From: Pseudomonas monsensis
GTDB lineage: Bacteria; Pseudomonadota; Gammaproteobacteria; Pseudomonadales; Pseudomonadaceae
Assembly: GCF_014268495.2 (NCBI RefSeq)
Contig: NZ_CP077087.1
Location: 5,940,001-6,004,000 of the forward strand
DNA length: 64,000 nt
Direction: 5' to 3'
In this document: positions 35,373 to 45,367 of the stretch, piece after piece
How the letters are laid out: each line of letters starts with the position of its first letter
Position numbering within the stretch: the stretch's first letter is position 1
Notes under the pieces: generated by a model
What the model was told of the DNA's origin: nothing
What the model saw: the letters and a program-made list of their open reading frames with translations, nothing else
Database searches by the model: none
Translations under genes and position numbers: made by a program

Positions 35373-38198
35373 ATGGCATTGAAATCCCCCGCGTTTCGTA
35401 AAAAATTTCCGTTGTTGGTAACCGGCAGTCTGCTGGCTATGCAACCTCTGGCCAGTCAATTCGTTGTTGCCGCCGAGCAGTATGACTGCTCCGTCTCGGC
35501 TACGGGTGGCTGGGACTGTTCGCCCAAGACGCCGGCGGCTGCATTGCCACCGCGTCCGGTGCATGACGGCAGTGCCGTCAGCGCCACCGGCGAAGCCCCG
35601 GCCGAGAACGGTTCGGTTGCCGACACTGGCGCCAAACCGGTCCTCGTCACCGAAGCCAAGGGCCGTGGCCTGAAATCCCGTAGCGAAGACTTCAGTCACC
35701 TCGACTGGGTTCCGCGCGAGAAGCTCACCGCCGCCCAATTGGCCGAGACCGGACCTTACTGCTCTGGTGCCTATATCGAACCGATTCGTCCTGGCATGAA
35801 TGACAAGACGAATAAAAGTGACGCCCCGACCTTTATCGGCGCGAAAGCCTCGCGCTATAACACCGATGATCAAGTCGGTACGCTGGCCGGCGATGTCGTC
35901 CTGCGTCAGGGCAGCATGCAGGTCGAGTCCGACGAGGCCAGCCTGTATCAGGCCGAAAGCCGCGCCGAACTCAATGGCGACGTGCGTATCCGTGACAACG
36001 GCGCGCTGATCGTCGGCGACCATGCCGATGTGCAGCTCGACACCGGTGAAGCCAAGGTCGACAACGCCGAATACGTGATGCACAAATCGCGCATCCGCGG
36101 TAACGCGCTGTACGCCAAGCGTGCCGAAAACGCGATCATCCGTCTGAAGGACGGCACGTACACCACGTGCGAACCGAACAGCAACGCGTGGCAGCTCAAG
36201 GGCAACAACATCACCCTGAACCCGGCCACCGGTTTCGGTACCGCGACCAACGTGACGCTGCGCGTAAAAGACATCCCGGTTCTGTACACGCCGTACATCT
36301 ACTTCCCGATCGACGACCGTCGCCAGTCGGGTTTCCTGCCGCCGACCATCGGCACCGGCAGCGATACTGGCTTCATGCTGGTGACCCCGTACTACTTCAA
36401 CCTGGCGCCGAACTACGATGCCACGTTGTACCCGCGTTACATGGCCAAGCACGGGCTGTTGATGGAAGGCGAATTCCGCTACCTCACCAAGTCCAGCGAA
36501 GGTCAGTTCGGTGCGGCGTACCTCAACGACGAGAGCAACGAGCGCGACAAGCAGACCGACTCCGAAAAAACCCGCTACATGTACAACTGGCAACACACAG
36601 GCGGACTCGATTCCCGTGTGCTGACCCGCGTCGACTACACCAAAATCAGCGACCCGTTTTACTTCCAGGACCTGGAAACCGACCAGATCGGCGTCAAGAG
36701 CTCCGACTACGTGAACCAGATGGGGTCCGTCTCCTATCGTGGCGATAACTACACGGCAAGCTTGAACGCCCAGGCTTATCAGTTGGCGACCATTTCGAAT
36801 ATCACGCCGTATGATCGCTTGCCGCAAATCACCCTTGGCGGTTTGCTGCCTTATCATCCGGAAGGTCTGAACTTCTCGTACAACACCGAGCTCGTTCGAT
36901 TCGACCGGGATCTGAGATCGGGCAAGGTTTTCGACAAGGATGGCGGCCCGTTTGATGCCAACGGTTTTCCAGTCGGTGCCGATCGTCTTGATGAAAACGT
37001 GCAGGGGCTGGCTCGCGCCAACGGTAATCGCCTGAACCTGGCGCCTGCTGTCAGCTTGCCGCTGAACTGGTCTTATGGCTTCCTGAAGCCAACGCTGAAA
37101 TACCAGTACACGCAATATGACCTGGATCTGGACAGCACCGGCAAAACCCAGATCGACAAGCAAACCGCAGCGCAGGACAAGCTCCTGGGAACGTATGATC
37201 GCAATCAGAACCGTGCCGTTCCGATTGCCAGCATCGACAGTGGCCTGTACTTCGATCGCAATACTCAGTGGTTCGGCAAGGATTATCGGCAGACCCTGGA
37301 ACCTCGCCTGTTCTACCTCTACGTACCAAAGGTTGATCAGGAAGACATTCCGATTTTCGACACCAGCGAATCGACGTTCAGCTATTCGTCTCTTTTCCGT
37401 GACAACCGCTTCACCGGTGCCGACCGCGTCGGCGACGAGAACAAGCTGTCGCTGGGCGTGACCAGTCGCTGGATCGAAGACAACGGGTTTGAACGTCAAC
37501 GTATCAGTGTTGGCCAGGCCATGTATTTCAAGGATCGTGAAGTACAGTTGCCGGGTATCGATGCAAGCACTCGTGAAGACGCGAAATCCAAAGTATCGCC
37601 GTATGCACTGGAATACGAATACCGCTGGAACCGCGACTGGCGCACCACGGCTGACTACAACTGGGATCCGGATAGCCGAAGCCCACGTTCCGGCAGTGCG
37701 ATGTTCCACTACCAGCCTGAAGACAACCCGAACAAGGTTATCAACGCCGGTTATCGCTATCGCAACGATCAGGTACGTTATGACCAAAGTACCGGCAAGT
37801 GGACGGTGGGCAACGTTAGCTACGGCACTCCAGGCACAGATGGCTACGTGAAGGACTACTACAAGATCAAGCAGCATGACTTCTCGGTCATCTGGCCGAT
37901 CGTTCCACAGTGGAACGCGATCAGCCGCTGGCAGTACGACTACAACCGTAACCGTACGCTGGAAGCCTTTGGTGGTTTTGAGTACGACAACTGCTGCTGG
38001 AAACTGCGCCTGATCAACCGTTACTGGGTTTCCTACGACGAATTCAGTCAGGAAGCTCCGCAAAACGAAAAAGGCGACCATGGCGTCTTCCTCCAAATTG
38101 TTCTGAAGGGACTCGGCGGCCTGACTGGCGCCAAGGTAGAGAGCTTCCTCGACAAAGGCATTCAAGGTTATCGTGAACGTGAAGACCAAGCTTTCTGA
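35373..38198 (+). CDS. lptD: LPS-assembly protein LptD
   Basis: Outer-membrane beta-barrel of 941 residues that inserts lipopolysaccharide into the outer leaflet. A signal peptide ends near residue 33 (VVAAEQ). An OstA/LptA-like periplasmic domain follows, then a barrel. Disulfide cysteines are present early (YDCSVSATGGWDC) and late (NCCWKLR). The ATG at 35373 (MALKSPAFRKK) is the normal start, and an upstream frame to 35322 is leader. surA begins inside its last 26 bp. A large antisense frame over lptD is a compositional shadow. Confidence 0.95.
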   Translation: MALKSPAFRKKFPLLVTGSLLAMQPLASQFVVAAEQYDCSVSATGGWDCSPKTPAAALPPRPVHDGSAVSATGEAPAENGSVADTGAKPVLVTEAKGRGLKSRSEDFSHLDWVPREKLTAAQLAETGPYCSGAYIEPIRPGMNDKTNKSDAPTFIGAKASRYNTDDQVGTLAGDVVLRQGSMQVESDEASLYQAESRAELNGDVRIRDNGALIVGDHADVQLDTGEAKVDNAEYVMHKSRIRGNALYAKRAENAIIRLKDGTYTTCEPNSNAWQLKGNNITLNPATGFGTATNVTLRVKDIPVLYTPYIYFPIDDRRQSGFLPPTIGTGSDTGFMLVTPYYFNLAPNYDATLYPRYMAKHGLLMEGEFRYLTKSSEGQFGAAYLNDESNERDKQTDSEKTRYMYNWQHTGGLDSRVLTRVDYTKISDPFYFQDLETDQIGVKSSDYVNQMGSVSYRGDNYTASLNAQAYQLATISNITPYDRLPQITLGGLLPYHPEGLNFSYNTELVRFDRDLRSGKVFDKDGGPFDANGFPVGADRLDENVQGLARANGNRLNLAPAVSLPLNWSYGFLKPTLKYQYTQYDLDLDSTGKTQIDKQTAAQDKLLGTYDRNQNRAVPIASIDSGLYFDRNTQWFGKDYRQTLEPRLFYLYVPKVDQEDIPIFDTSESTFSYSSLFRDNRFTGADRVGDENKLSLGVTSRWIEDNGFERQRISVGQAMYFKDREVQLPGIDASTREDAKSKVSPYALEYEYRWNRDWRTTADYNWDPDSRSPRSGSAMFHYQPEDNPNKVINAGYRYRNDQVRYDQSTGKWTVGNVSYGTPGTDGYVKDYYKIKQHDFSVIWPIVPQWNAISRWQYDYNRNRTLEAFGGFEYDNCCWKLRLINRYWVSYDEFSQEAPQNEKGDHGVFLQIVLKGLGGLTGAKVESFLDKGIQGYREREDQAF

Positions 38199-39495
38199 TT
38201 GTCTGCGCCCGCTGATGCTGGGCGCGCTGTTCCTGGGCACGGCGGCCAACGCCGCCGTGCAATCCATTGATAAAGTGGTCGCCATCGTCGATAACGATGT
38301 GGTCATGCAGAGCCAACTGGATCAACGCGTCCATGAAGTTCAACAGACCATCGCCAAGCGTGGCGGCGGTCTGCCGCCTCCGGGCGTGCTGGACCAGCAG
38401 GTGCTGGAGCGTCTGATCGTCGAAAACCTGCAACTGCAGATCGGCGAACGTTCCGGCATCCGCATTACCGATGAAGAGCTGAATCAGGCTGTCGGCACCA
38501 TTGCCCAGCGCAACAACATGACTGTGGAGCAATTCCGCGCAGCCCTGGCTCACGACGGTCTGAACTACGACGACGCCCGTGACCAGATCAAGCGCGAGAT
38601 GATCATCAGCCGCGTGCGTCAACGCCGCGTGGCAGAGCGCATTCAGGTCTCCGAGCAGGAAGTGAAGAACTTCCTCGCTTCCGACCTAGGCAAGATGCAA
38701 CTGTCCGAAGAACTGCACCTGGCCAACATCCTGATTCCGACCCCGGAAAGTGCCAACTCTGAAGCCATTCAGAGCGCTGCACGTCAGGCGATGGAGGTTT
38801 ACCAGCAGCTCAAGCAAGGCGCTGACTTCGGTCAGATGGCCGTTGCCAAGTCGGGCAGCGACAACGCGCTGGAAGGCGGCGACATGGGCTGGCGTAAAGC
38901 CGCGCAACTGCCACCGCCGTTCGACCGCGAGTTGAGCAGCATGGCCGTTGGCGACATCACCCAACCTGCACGCACTCCGGGTGGTTTCATCATCCTCAAG
39001 CTGCTGGCAAAACGCGGTGGCGAAGCGCAGATGCGTGATGAAGTGCATGTGCGCCATATCCTGGTCAAGCCAAGCCCGATCCGCGACGAAGCCAAGACCA
39101 AAGCCCTGGTGCAATCGCTGTACGAGCGTATCCTGGCCGGTGAAGATTTCGCTGAACTGGCGAAGAACTACTCCGAAGACCCGGGCTCCGCGCTCAACGG
39201 CGGCGACCTGAACTGGATCGACCCGAACGCACTGGTACCGGAATTCCGCGAAGTGATGGCCAAGACCCCGCAAGGTCAGCTGTCCAAGCCGTTCCAGACC
39301 CAGTACGGCTGGCACGTGCTGGAAGTCCTTGGCCGTCGCGCCACCGACAGCACCGAGCAGGCTCGCGAGCAACAGGCGATGACGGTTCTGCGTAACAAGA
39401 AGTACGACGAAGAGCTGCAAACCTGGCTGCGTCAGATCCGTGACGAAGCGTACGTAGAGATCAAACTCCCTGGTGCAGACCAGGCAGCGCAGTGA
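38173..39495 (+). CDS. surA: Periplasmic chaperone / peptidyl-prolyl isomerase SurA
   Basis: Periplasmic chaperone for outer-membrane proteins, including LptD. The 440-residue protein has a signal peptide, an N-terminal SurA chaperone domain (SIDKVVAIVDNDVVMQSQL), and two parvulin PPIase domains (LHLANILIP..., VRHILVKPSP...). The start is the GTG at 38173, inside lptD. A second GTG at 38179 is equally possible. The 26-bp overlap with lptD implies translational coupling. Confidence 0.94.
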   Translation: MNVKTKLSDCLRPLMLGALFLGTAANAAVQSIDKVVAIVDNDVVMQSQLDQRVHEVQQTIAKRGGGLPPPGVLDQQVLERLIVENLQLQIGERSGIRITDEELNQAVGTIAQRNNMTVEQFRAALAHDGLNYDDARDQIKREMIISRVRQRRVAERIQVSEQEVKNFLASDLGKMQLSEELHLANILIPTPESANSEAIQSAARQAMEVYQQLKQGADFGQMAVAKSGSDNALEGGDMGWRKAAQLPPPFDRELSSMAVGDITQPARTPGGFIILKLLAKRGGEAQMRDEVHVRHILVKPSPIRDEAKTKALVQSLYERILAGEDFAELAKNYSEDPGSALNGGDLNWIDPNALVPEFREVMAKTPQGQLSKPFQTQYGWHVLEVLGRRATDSTEQAREQQAMTVLRNKKYDEELQTWLRQIRDEAYVEIKLPGADQAAQ

Positions 39496-40481
39496 AACCC
39501 AAGCGTTTTGCGCTGACACCCGGCGAACCAGCCGGCATCGGTCCCGACCTGTGCCTGCTGCTCGCCTCGCAAGCCCAGCCACATCCCCTGATTGCCATTA
39601 CCAGCCGCGACCTGCTCTCCGAGCGGGCCGCGCAACTGGGGCTGGTCGTCAATTTGCTGGACGTTGCGCCTGGCCAGTGGCCGGATGTTCCTGCACCCGC
39701 CAACAGCCTTTACGTCTGGGATACTCCGCTCAGCGCCCCCGTGGTTGCCGGGCAACTGGACAAGGCCAACGCCGCTTTCGTTCTCGAAACCCTGACCCGC
39801 GCCGGCAACGGCTGCCTGAACGGCGACTTTGCCGGGATGATCACCGCTCCGGTGCACAAAGGTGTGATCAACGAGTCGGGCATCGCGTTCTCCGGGCACA
39901 CGGAATTCCTCGCCGACCTGACCCACACCGCGCAGGTCGTGATGATGCTCGCCACCCGCGGTTTGCGTGTGGCACTGGTCACCACGCACCTGCCCCTGCG
40001 CGACATCGCCGATGCGATCACGCCGCAGCGGCTGGAGCGAGTCACGCGGATCCTGCACAGCGACCTGCAAGAAAAATTCGGCATCGCCCGGCCACGCATC
40101 CTGGTCTGCGGGCTCAACCCGCACGCCGGCGAAGGCGGACACCTGGGCCATGAAGAAATCGACATCATCGAACCCACTCTGGAGCGCCTGCGCGGCGAGG
40201 GCATGGACCTTCGTGGCCCGCTGCCTGCCGACACTCTGTTTACCCCCAAATATCTGGAGCACTGCGACGCAGTGCTGGCGATGTACCACGACCAGGGCCT
40301 GCCCGTGCTGAAGTACAAAGGCTTCGGCGCCGCCGTCAACGTGACCCTTGGCTTGCCGATCATCCGTACATCGGTCGACCACGGCACCGCCCTGGATCTG
40401 GCCGGCAGCGGCAAGATCGACACCGGCAGCCTGCAGGTCGCCCTGGAAACCGCCTACCAGATGGCCGAGACCCGTTTATGA
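39492..40481 (+). CDS. pdxA: 4-hydroxythreonine-4-phosphate dehydrogenase
   Basis: Enzyme of pyridoxal phosphate synthesis, 329 residues. The family start LTPGEPAGIGPDL, the metal-binding FSGHTEFLAD, LNPHAGEGGHLG and the C-terminal MYHDQGLPVLKY are present. It starts at a GTG overlapping the surA stop (GTGA), and ends overlapping the rsmA start. Confidence 0.95.
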   Translation: MKPKRFALTPGEPAGIGPDLCLLLASQAQPHPLIAITSRDLLSERAAQLGLVVNLLDVAPGQWPDVPAPANSLYVWDTPLSAPVVAGQLDKANAAFVLETLTRAGNGCLNGDFAGMITAPVHKGVINESGIAFSGHTEFLADLTHTAQVVMMLATRGLRVALVTTHLPLRDIADAITPQRLERVTRILHSDLQEKFGIARPRILVCGLNPHAGEGGHLGHEEIDIIEPTLERLRGEGMDLRGPLPADTLFTPKYLEHCDAVLAMYHDQGLPVLKYKGFGAAVNVTLGLPIIRTSVDHGTALDLAGSGKIDTGSLQVALETAYQMAETRL

Positions 40482-41296
40482 CCGAGCAATACCAACACAA
40501 GGCGCGCAAACGCTTTGGCCAGAACTTCCTGCACGATGCCGGCGTTATCGACCGCATCCTGCGCTCCATCAGCGCCAAACCTGACGACCGCATGCTGGAA
40601 ATCGGCCCGGGCCAGGGCGCACTGACAGCCGGCCTGCTCAGCTCCGGCGCGCAACTCGATGTGGTGGAACTGGACAAGGACCTGATTCCGATCCTCAACC
40701 AGCAGTTCGCCGGCAAGAGCAACTTCAACCTGCATCAGGGCGATGCGCTGAAGTTCGACTTCAATACGTTGAATGCCGCGCCGAACAGCCTGCGAGTGGT
40801 CGGCAACCTGCCGTACAACATCTCCACGCCGCTGATCTTTCACCTGCTGAACAACGCCGGCATCATTCGCGACATGCACTTCATGCTGCAGAAAGAAGTG
40901 GTCGAGCGTCTGGCGGCCGGCCCGGGTGGCGGTGACTGGGGTCGCCTGTCGATCATGGTTCAGTACCACTGCCGCGTGGAACACCTGTTCAACGTTGGCC
41001 CGGGCGCATTCAACCCGCCGCCGAAGGTCGACTCGGCCATTGTCCGCCTGGTGCCGCATACGGTACTGCCACACCCGGCCAAGGATCATCGCCTGCTGGA
41101 GCGCGTCGTCCGCGAAGCGTTCAACCAGCGTCGCAAGACCCTGCGCAATACCCTCAAGCAATTGATGACCGCTGCCGAGATCGAGGCCGCCGGTGTTGAC
41201 GGCAGCCTGCGCCCCGAGCAACTGGACCTGGCCGCATTCGTGCGCCTGGCCGACCAGCTCGCCGAACAGGTTCCGGCCTCTCCCGTCGCCGACTGA
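40478..41296 (+). CDS. rsmA: 16S rRNA dimethyladenosine transferase RsmA (KsgA)
   Basis: SAM-dependent methyltransferase of 272 residues that dimethylates two adenosines near the 3' end of 16S rRNA. Motifs include FGQNFLHDAGVIDRI, the SAM loop EIGPGQGALT, and NLPYNISTPLIF. Its ATG overlaps pdxA by 4 bp. The symbol rsmA is used for the methyltransferase. The Pseudomonas post-transcriptional regulator RsmA is a different protein. Confidence 0.95.
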   Translation: MTEQYQHKARKRFGQNFLHDAGVIDRILRSISAKPDDRMLEIGPGQGALTAGLLSSGAQLDVVELDKDLIPILNQQFAGKSNFNLHQGDALKFDFNTLNAAPNSLRVVGNLPYNISTPLIFHLLNNAGIIRDMHFMLQKEVVERLAAGPGGGDWGRLSIMVQYHCRVEHLFNVGPGAFNPPPKVDSAIVRLVPHTVLPHPAKDHRLLERVVREAFNQRRKTLRNTLKQLMTAAEIEAAGVDGSLRPEQLDLAAFVRLADQLAEQVPASPVAD

Positions 41297-41408
41297 CTGG
41301 CGATGAACGCTATCGGGCAGGACGCCACTCTGGTTTACTGCCCGATACTTGCCTAGACTGAATCCCCATCAGCTACGCCCCGCGTTCCGCTTCGTTAAGG
41401 CCTTTTGC

Positions 41409-41789
41409 ATGTCCGATTCCCGTTACCAGGTCGATGTCAGCGTCGTTACCCGCTATCTGGCAGACCAATCGCAACCCGAGCACGACCGCTTCGCCTTCGC
41501 CTACACCATCACCGTGCAGAACAATGGCGAGCAGCCCGCGCGCCTGATGTCCCGGCACTGGGTGATTACCGATGGCGACGGCCATGTCGAGGAAGTCCGC
41601 GGCGCCGGTGTCGTTGGCCAGCAACCGCTGATCGCTGCAGGCCAAAGTCACACCTACAGCAGCGGCACGGTCATGACCACCAAGGTCGGCACCATGCAGG
41701 GCACCTATGAAATGGTCGCCAATGACGGCAAACATTTCGACGCAGTCATCAAGCCCTTCCGCCTTGCCGTGCCCGGAGCCCTGCACTGA
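41409..41789 (+). CDS. apaG: ApaG/DUF525 protein
   Basis: Small protein of 126 residues with an immunoglobulin-like beta fold, function unproven. Typical motifs are FAYTITVQNNGEQPARLMSRHW and GTMQGTYEMV. The ATG at 41409 (MSDSRYQ) is used because the upstream frame is leader. It overlaps the apaH start by one base (TGATG), the usual apaG-apaH arrangement. Confidence 0.94.
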   Translation: MSDSRYQVDVSVVTRYLADQSQPEHDRFAFAYTITVQNNGEQPARLMSRHWVITDGDGHVEEVRGAGVVGQQPLIAAGQSHTYSSGTVMTTKVGTMQGTYEMVANDGKHFDAVIKPFRLAVPGALH

Positions 41790-42670
41790 TGACGACGTAC
41801 GCCGTCGGCGACCTGCAAGGCTGCCTCGAACCGCTCAAATGCCTGCTCAAACAAGTGGCGTTCGACCCGGCACACGATCGGCTGTGGCTGGTCGGCGATC
41901 TGGTCAACCGTGGCCCGCAATCGCTGGAGACCCTGCGCTTCCTCTATGGCATGCGTGAATCGCTGGTCTGCGTCCTCGGCAATCACGATCTGCACCTGCT
42001 CGCCGCCGCTAACAATATCGAGCGCCTGAAGAAGTCCGACACCCTGCGCGAGATTCTCGAAGCGCCGGACGCGACCGACCTGCTCGAGTGGCTGCGCCAG
42101 CAGAAACTCATGCACTACGACGAGCAGCGCGACGTCGCCATGGTCCACGCCGGCATTCCCCCGCAATGGTCCCTGCGCAAGGCCTTGAAGTATGCCGCCG
42201 AAGCCGAAGCCGCACTGCGTGACGACAACCTGCTTCCGTTGTACCTCGATGGCATGTACGGCAACGAACCGGCGAAATGGGACAGCGATCTCACCGGCGT
42301 GACCCGCCTGCGCGTCATCACCAACTATTTCACCCGCATGCGCTTTTGCACCGCCGACGGCAAGCTTGATCTCAAAAGCAAGGAAGGCCTCGACACCGCC
42401 CCGCCAGGCTACAAACCCTGGTTTCAGCATAAAGAGCGCAAAACCCGTGGCCTGCGTATCATCTTTGGCCACTGGGCGGCGCTGGAAGGCGATGTCCATG
42501 AACCGGGTATCTCGGCGCTGGATACCGGTTGTGTCTGGGGTGGCAGCCTGACCCTGATGAACGTCGACAGCGGCGAGCGCGTGTCGTGCAAATGCGATGC
42601 ACACGGCGGCCTTGCGCCAACCGTCGCACCACTTATCCCCGAACCATCGCCAGTCAGCGCGCCGCGTTAG
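41789..42670 (+). CDS. apaH: Bis(5'-nucleosyl)-tetraphosphatase, symmetrical
   Basis: Metallophosphatase of 293 residues that splits Ap4A to two ADP and removes Np4A caps. The metal-binding motifs are YAVGDLQGCLEPL, LVGDLVNRGP and LGNHDLHLL. Its start overlaps the apaG stop. The last ~25 residues are Pro-rich and divergent. Confidence 0.95.
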   Translation: MTTYAVGDLQGCLEPLKCLLKQVAFDPAHDRLWLVGDLVNRGPQSLETLRFLYGMRESLVCVLGNHDLHLLAAANNIERLKKSDTLREILEAPDATDLLEWLRQQKLMHYDEQRDVAMVHAGIPPQWSLRKALKYAAEAEAALRDDNLLPLYLDGMYGNEPAKWDSDLTGVTRLRVITNYFTRMRFCTADGKLDLKSKEGLDTAPPGYKPWFQHKERKTRGLRIIFGHWAALEGDVHEPGISALDTGCVWGGSLTLMNVDSGERVSCKCDAHGGLAPTVAPLIPEPSPVSAPR

Positions 42671-42703
42671 ACTGCGCTTTCAGCCGAGCAACAGGAACCC
42701 GCC

Positions 42704-43033
42704 ATGAGCGAATTCAAACGAATCCCCCCGGAACAGGCCCAGGCCCTGCGCGAGCAAGGCGCCGTGGTGGTCGATGTCCGCGATCCTGCGACTTATGCCG
42801 CCCTGCATATCAGCGGTTCAAAGCACTTGGACAACCACTCGCTGCACGCCTTCATCCAAGGTGCCGATCTCGACGCACCGACGGTTGTCGTCTGCTACCA
42901 CGGCAATTCCAGTCAGGGCGCTGCGGCCTATCTGGTCAGCCAAGGCTTCTCCGACGTCTACAGCATGGACGGCGGCTTCGAGCTGTGGCGTACGACTTAT
43001 CCGTCGGAAACCGCGCAAGGCACCGCCGAATAA
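42704..43033 (+). CDS. glpE: Thiosulfate sulfurtransferase GlpE
   Basis: Single-domain rhodanese of 109 residues. The active-site Cys64 is in CYHGNSSQG and the domain opens VVVDVRDPATY. It transfers sulfane sulfur to cyanide or thioredoxin. It follows apaH by 33 bp and precedes a hairpin-rich gap before prkA. Confidence 0.93.
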   Translation: MSEFKRIPPEQAQALREQGAVVVDVRDPATYAALHISGSKHLDNHSLHAFIQGADLDAPTVVVCYHGNSSQGAAAYLVSQGFSDVYSMDGGFELWRTTYPSETAQGTAE

Positions 43034-43327
43034 TTTTTTTGTCACGTGCAGGCCCCGGCTGCCGTGGGCCTGCGCGGGGCAGACGAACGGTCTGCCACAC
43101 ATAATTACGTATCTCGCCTTTACCTCGCGAATTCCCAACTATCCTTAAGCCCAGGCCATCCAAAACAGGGGAGAGCCGGTACACCGGCGCACGGGTCATC
43201 GGGAGTGACTTTCAAGGTTGTCGACCGCGAAAGTGTTCTGGGGGGTAAACAAGCGGCCACCGCGGCTGCTTGCCAGCATCGACTGACTGATCCGGCGTCG
43301 GCTCCACGTATCGAGCGAGGTGACGTC
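43034..43327. other. Hairpin-rich region upstream of prkA
   Basis: This 294-bp gap has no gene. It contains two inverted repeats, GCAGGCCC (43048-43055) with GGGCCTGC (43066-43073), and GCAGAC (43079-43084) with GTCTGC (43090-43095). CTATCCTTAA near 43139 is a weak sigma-S-like -10 candidate. In E. coli the homologous yeaGH operon depends on RpoS, so a stationary-phase promoter here is plausible but unproven. Confidence 0.4.
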
Positions 43328-45250
43328 ATGAGTATCTTTAGCCACTTCCAACAACGCTTCGAGTCCACACGCCAGGAAGAACTCTCGCTGCAGGAGTACC
43401 TGGAACTGTGCAAAAAGGATCGCAGCGCCTACGTTTCCGCCGCCGAGCGTCTGTTAATGGCTATCGGCGAACCGGAACTGCTCGACACCTCGACCAACTC
43501 GAGGCTGTCGCGCATCTTCTCCAACAAGGTGATCCGGCGCTATCCGGCCTTTGAAGACTTCCACGGGATGGAAGAATGCATCGACCAGATTGTTTCGTAT
43601 TTCCGCCACGCCGCCCAAGGCCTGGAAGAGAAGAAACAGATCCTCTATCTGCTCGGCCCCGTCGGCGGCGGTAAATCGTCCCTAGCCGAGAAGCTGAAAC
43701 AACTGATGGAAAAAGTGCCCTTCTACGCGATCAAGGGCTCGCCGGTATTCGAATCGCCTCTGGGTCTGTTCAACGCTACCGAAGATGGCGCGATCCTCGA
43801 GGAAGACTTCGGCATTCCACGGCGCTACCTGAACACCATCATGTCGCCATGGGCGACCAAGCGCCTGGCCGAATTCGGCGGCGACATCAGTCAGTTCCGC
43901 GTGGTCAAGCTGTACCCGTCGATCCTCAACCAGATCGCCGTGGCCAAGACCGAACCGGGCGACGAGAACAACCAGGACATCTCGGCACTGGTGGGCAAGG
44001 TCGATATCCGCAAACTCGAGGAATACCCACAGAACGACGCCGACGCCTACAGCTATTCCGGTGCGCTGTGCCGGGCCAACCAGGGCCTGATGGAATTCGT
44101 CGAAATGTTCAAGGCACCGATCAAGGTGCTGCACCCATTGCTGACCGCCACCCAGGAAGGTAACTACAACAGTACCGAAGGTCTGGGCGCGATCCCCTTC
44201 ACCGGGATCCTGCTCGCGCACTCCAACGAATCGGAGTGGCACACCTTCCGCAACAACAAGAACAACGAAGCCTTCATCGACCGGATCTACATCGTCAAAG
44301 TGCCGTACTGCCTGCGCGTCAGCGACGAGGTGAAGATCTACGACAAGTTGTTGTTCAACAGCTCCCTGGCCAAAGCCCACTGCGCACCCGACACCCTGAA
44401 GATGCTGGCGCAGTTCACTGTGCTGTCACGCCTCAAGGAGCCGGAAAACTCCAACATCTATTCGAAGATGCGCGTCTACGACGGCGAAAACCTCAAGGAC
44501 ACCGATCCGAAGGCCAAGTCGATTCAGGAATACCGCGACTCGGCAGGCGTCGACGAGGGCATGAACGGTCTGTCGACCCGGTTTGCGTTCAAGATCCTGT
44601 CCAAGGTGTTCAACTTCGACCCGCATGAAATCGCCGCCAACCCGGTGCACCTGCTCTACGTGCTGGAACAGCAGATCGAACAGGAGCAGTTCCAGGCCGA
44701 AACCCGCGAGCGCTATCTGCGCTACCTCAAGGAATACCTGGCGCCGCGTTACATCGAATTCATCGGCAAGGAGATCCAGACCGCGTACCTCGAGTCTTAC
44801 AGCGAATACGGGCAGAACATCTTCGACCGCTACGTACTGTATGCGGACTTCTGGATTCAGGATCAGGAATACCGCGATCCGGAAACCGGCGAGATCCTCA
44901 ACCGTGTGGCACTGAACGAAGAACTGGAGAAAATCGAGAAACCGGCGGGCATCAGCAATCCGAAGGATTTCCGCAACGAAATCGTCAACTTCGTCCTGCG
45001 CGCCCGGGCCAACAACAACGGCAAGAACCCGACCTGGCTCAGCTACGAAAAACTGCGGGTGGTCATCGAGAAGAAAATGTTCTCGAACACCGAGGACCTG
45101 CTGCCAGTCATCAGCTTCAACGCCAAGGCCAGCAAAGAGGATCAACAGAAACACAACGACTTCGTTACACGAATGGTCGAACGCGGCTACACCGATAAAC
45201 AGGTACGGCTTCTTTCCGAATGGTACCTACGGGTCCGCAAATCGCAATAA
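43328..45250 (+). CDS. prkA: PrkA-family serine/AAA protein kinase (YeaG)
   Basis: Cytoplasmic protein of 640 residues with an N-terminal AAA-like PrkA domain and a C-terminal kinase-like PrkA domain. The Walker A loop GPVGGGKSS lies near residue 110. The ATG at 43328 (MSIFSHFQQRFEST) has GAGG upstream, and the open frame to 43046 is leader. It leads prkA-yeaH-spoVR, a starvation/stress gene set found in many bacteria. In E. coli the pair YeaG-YeaH affects nitrogen starvation survival. Confidence 0.94.
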   Translation: MSIFSHFQQRFESTRQEELSLQEYLELCKKDRSAYVSAAERLLMAIGEPELLDTSTNSRLSRIFSNKVIRRYPAFEDFHGMEECIDQIVSYFRHAAQGLEEKKQILYLLGPVGGGKSSLAEKLKQLMEKVPFYAIKGSPVFESPLGLFNATEDGAILEEDFGIPRRYLNTIMSPWATKRLAEFGGDISQFRVVKLYPSILNQIAVAKTEPGDENNQDISALVGKVDIRKLEEYPQNDADAYSYSGALCRANQGLMEFVEMFKAPIKVLHPLLTATQEGNYNSTEGLGAIPFTGILLAHSNESEWHTFRNNKNNEAFIDRIYIVKVPYCLRVSDEVKIYDKLLFNSSLAKAHCAPDTLKMLAQFTVLSRLKEPENSNIYSKMRVYDGENLKDTDPKAKSIQEYRDSAGVDEGMNGLSTRFAFKILSKVFNFDPHEIAANPVHLLYVLEQQIEQEQFQAETRERYLRYLKEYLAPRYIEFIGKEIQTAYLESYSEYGQNIFDRYVLYADFWIQDQEYRDPETGEILNRVALNEELEKIEKPAGISNPKDFRNEIVNFVLRARANNNGKNPTWLSYEKLRVVIEKKMFSNTEDLLPVISFNAKASKEDQQKHNDFVTRMVERGYTDKQVRLLSEWYLRVRKSQ

Positions 45251-45260
45251 AGCAGCTGCA

Positions 45261-45353
45261 AGCTTCTAGCGACAAGCTGCAAGAGAACAGCAGAGACCGG
45301 TTTCGGGAACGGGAGAGCTTTCACTTGCAGCTTGGGGCTTATGACTTGAAGCT
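45261..45353. repeat. Inverted CAAGCTGCAAG repeat before yeaH
   Basis: CAAGCTGCAAG (45273-45283) is matched by CTTGCAGCTTG (45324-45334), and AGCTTC (45261-45266) by GAAGCT (45348-45353), so a long hairpin can form. It fills the prkA-yeaH gap and ends just before the yeaH Shine-Dalgarno (GGAGG at about 45358). It could dampen yeaH expression relative to prkA. Confidence 0.75.
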
Positions 45354-45367
45354 CCCCGGAGGGGTCT

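Noticed and set aside
35289..38306. A 1005-codon open frame antisense to lptD.
   Set aside because: It has no recognisable domains, follows codon phase against a clear LptD, and is a GC-rich shadow.
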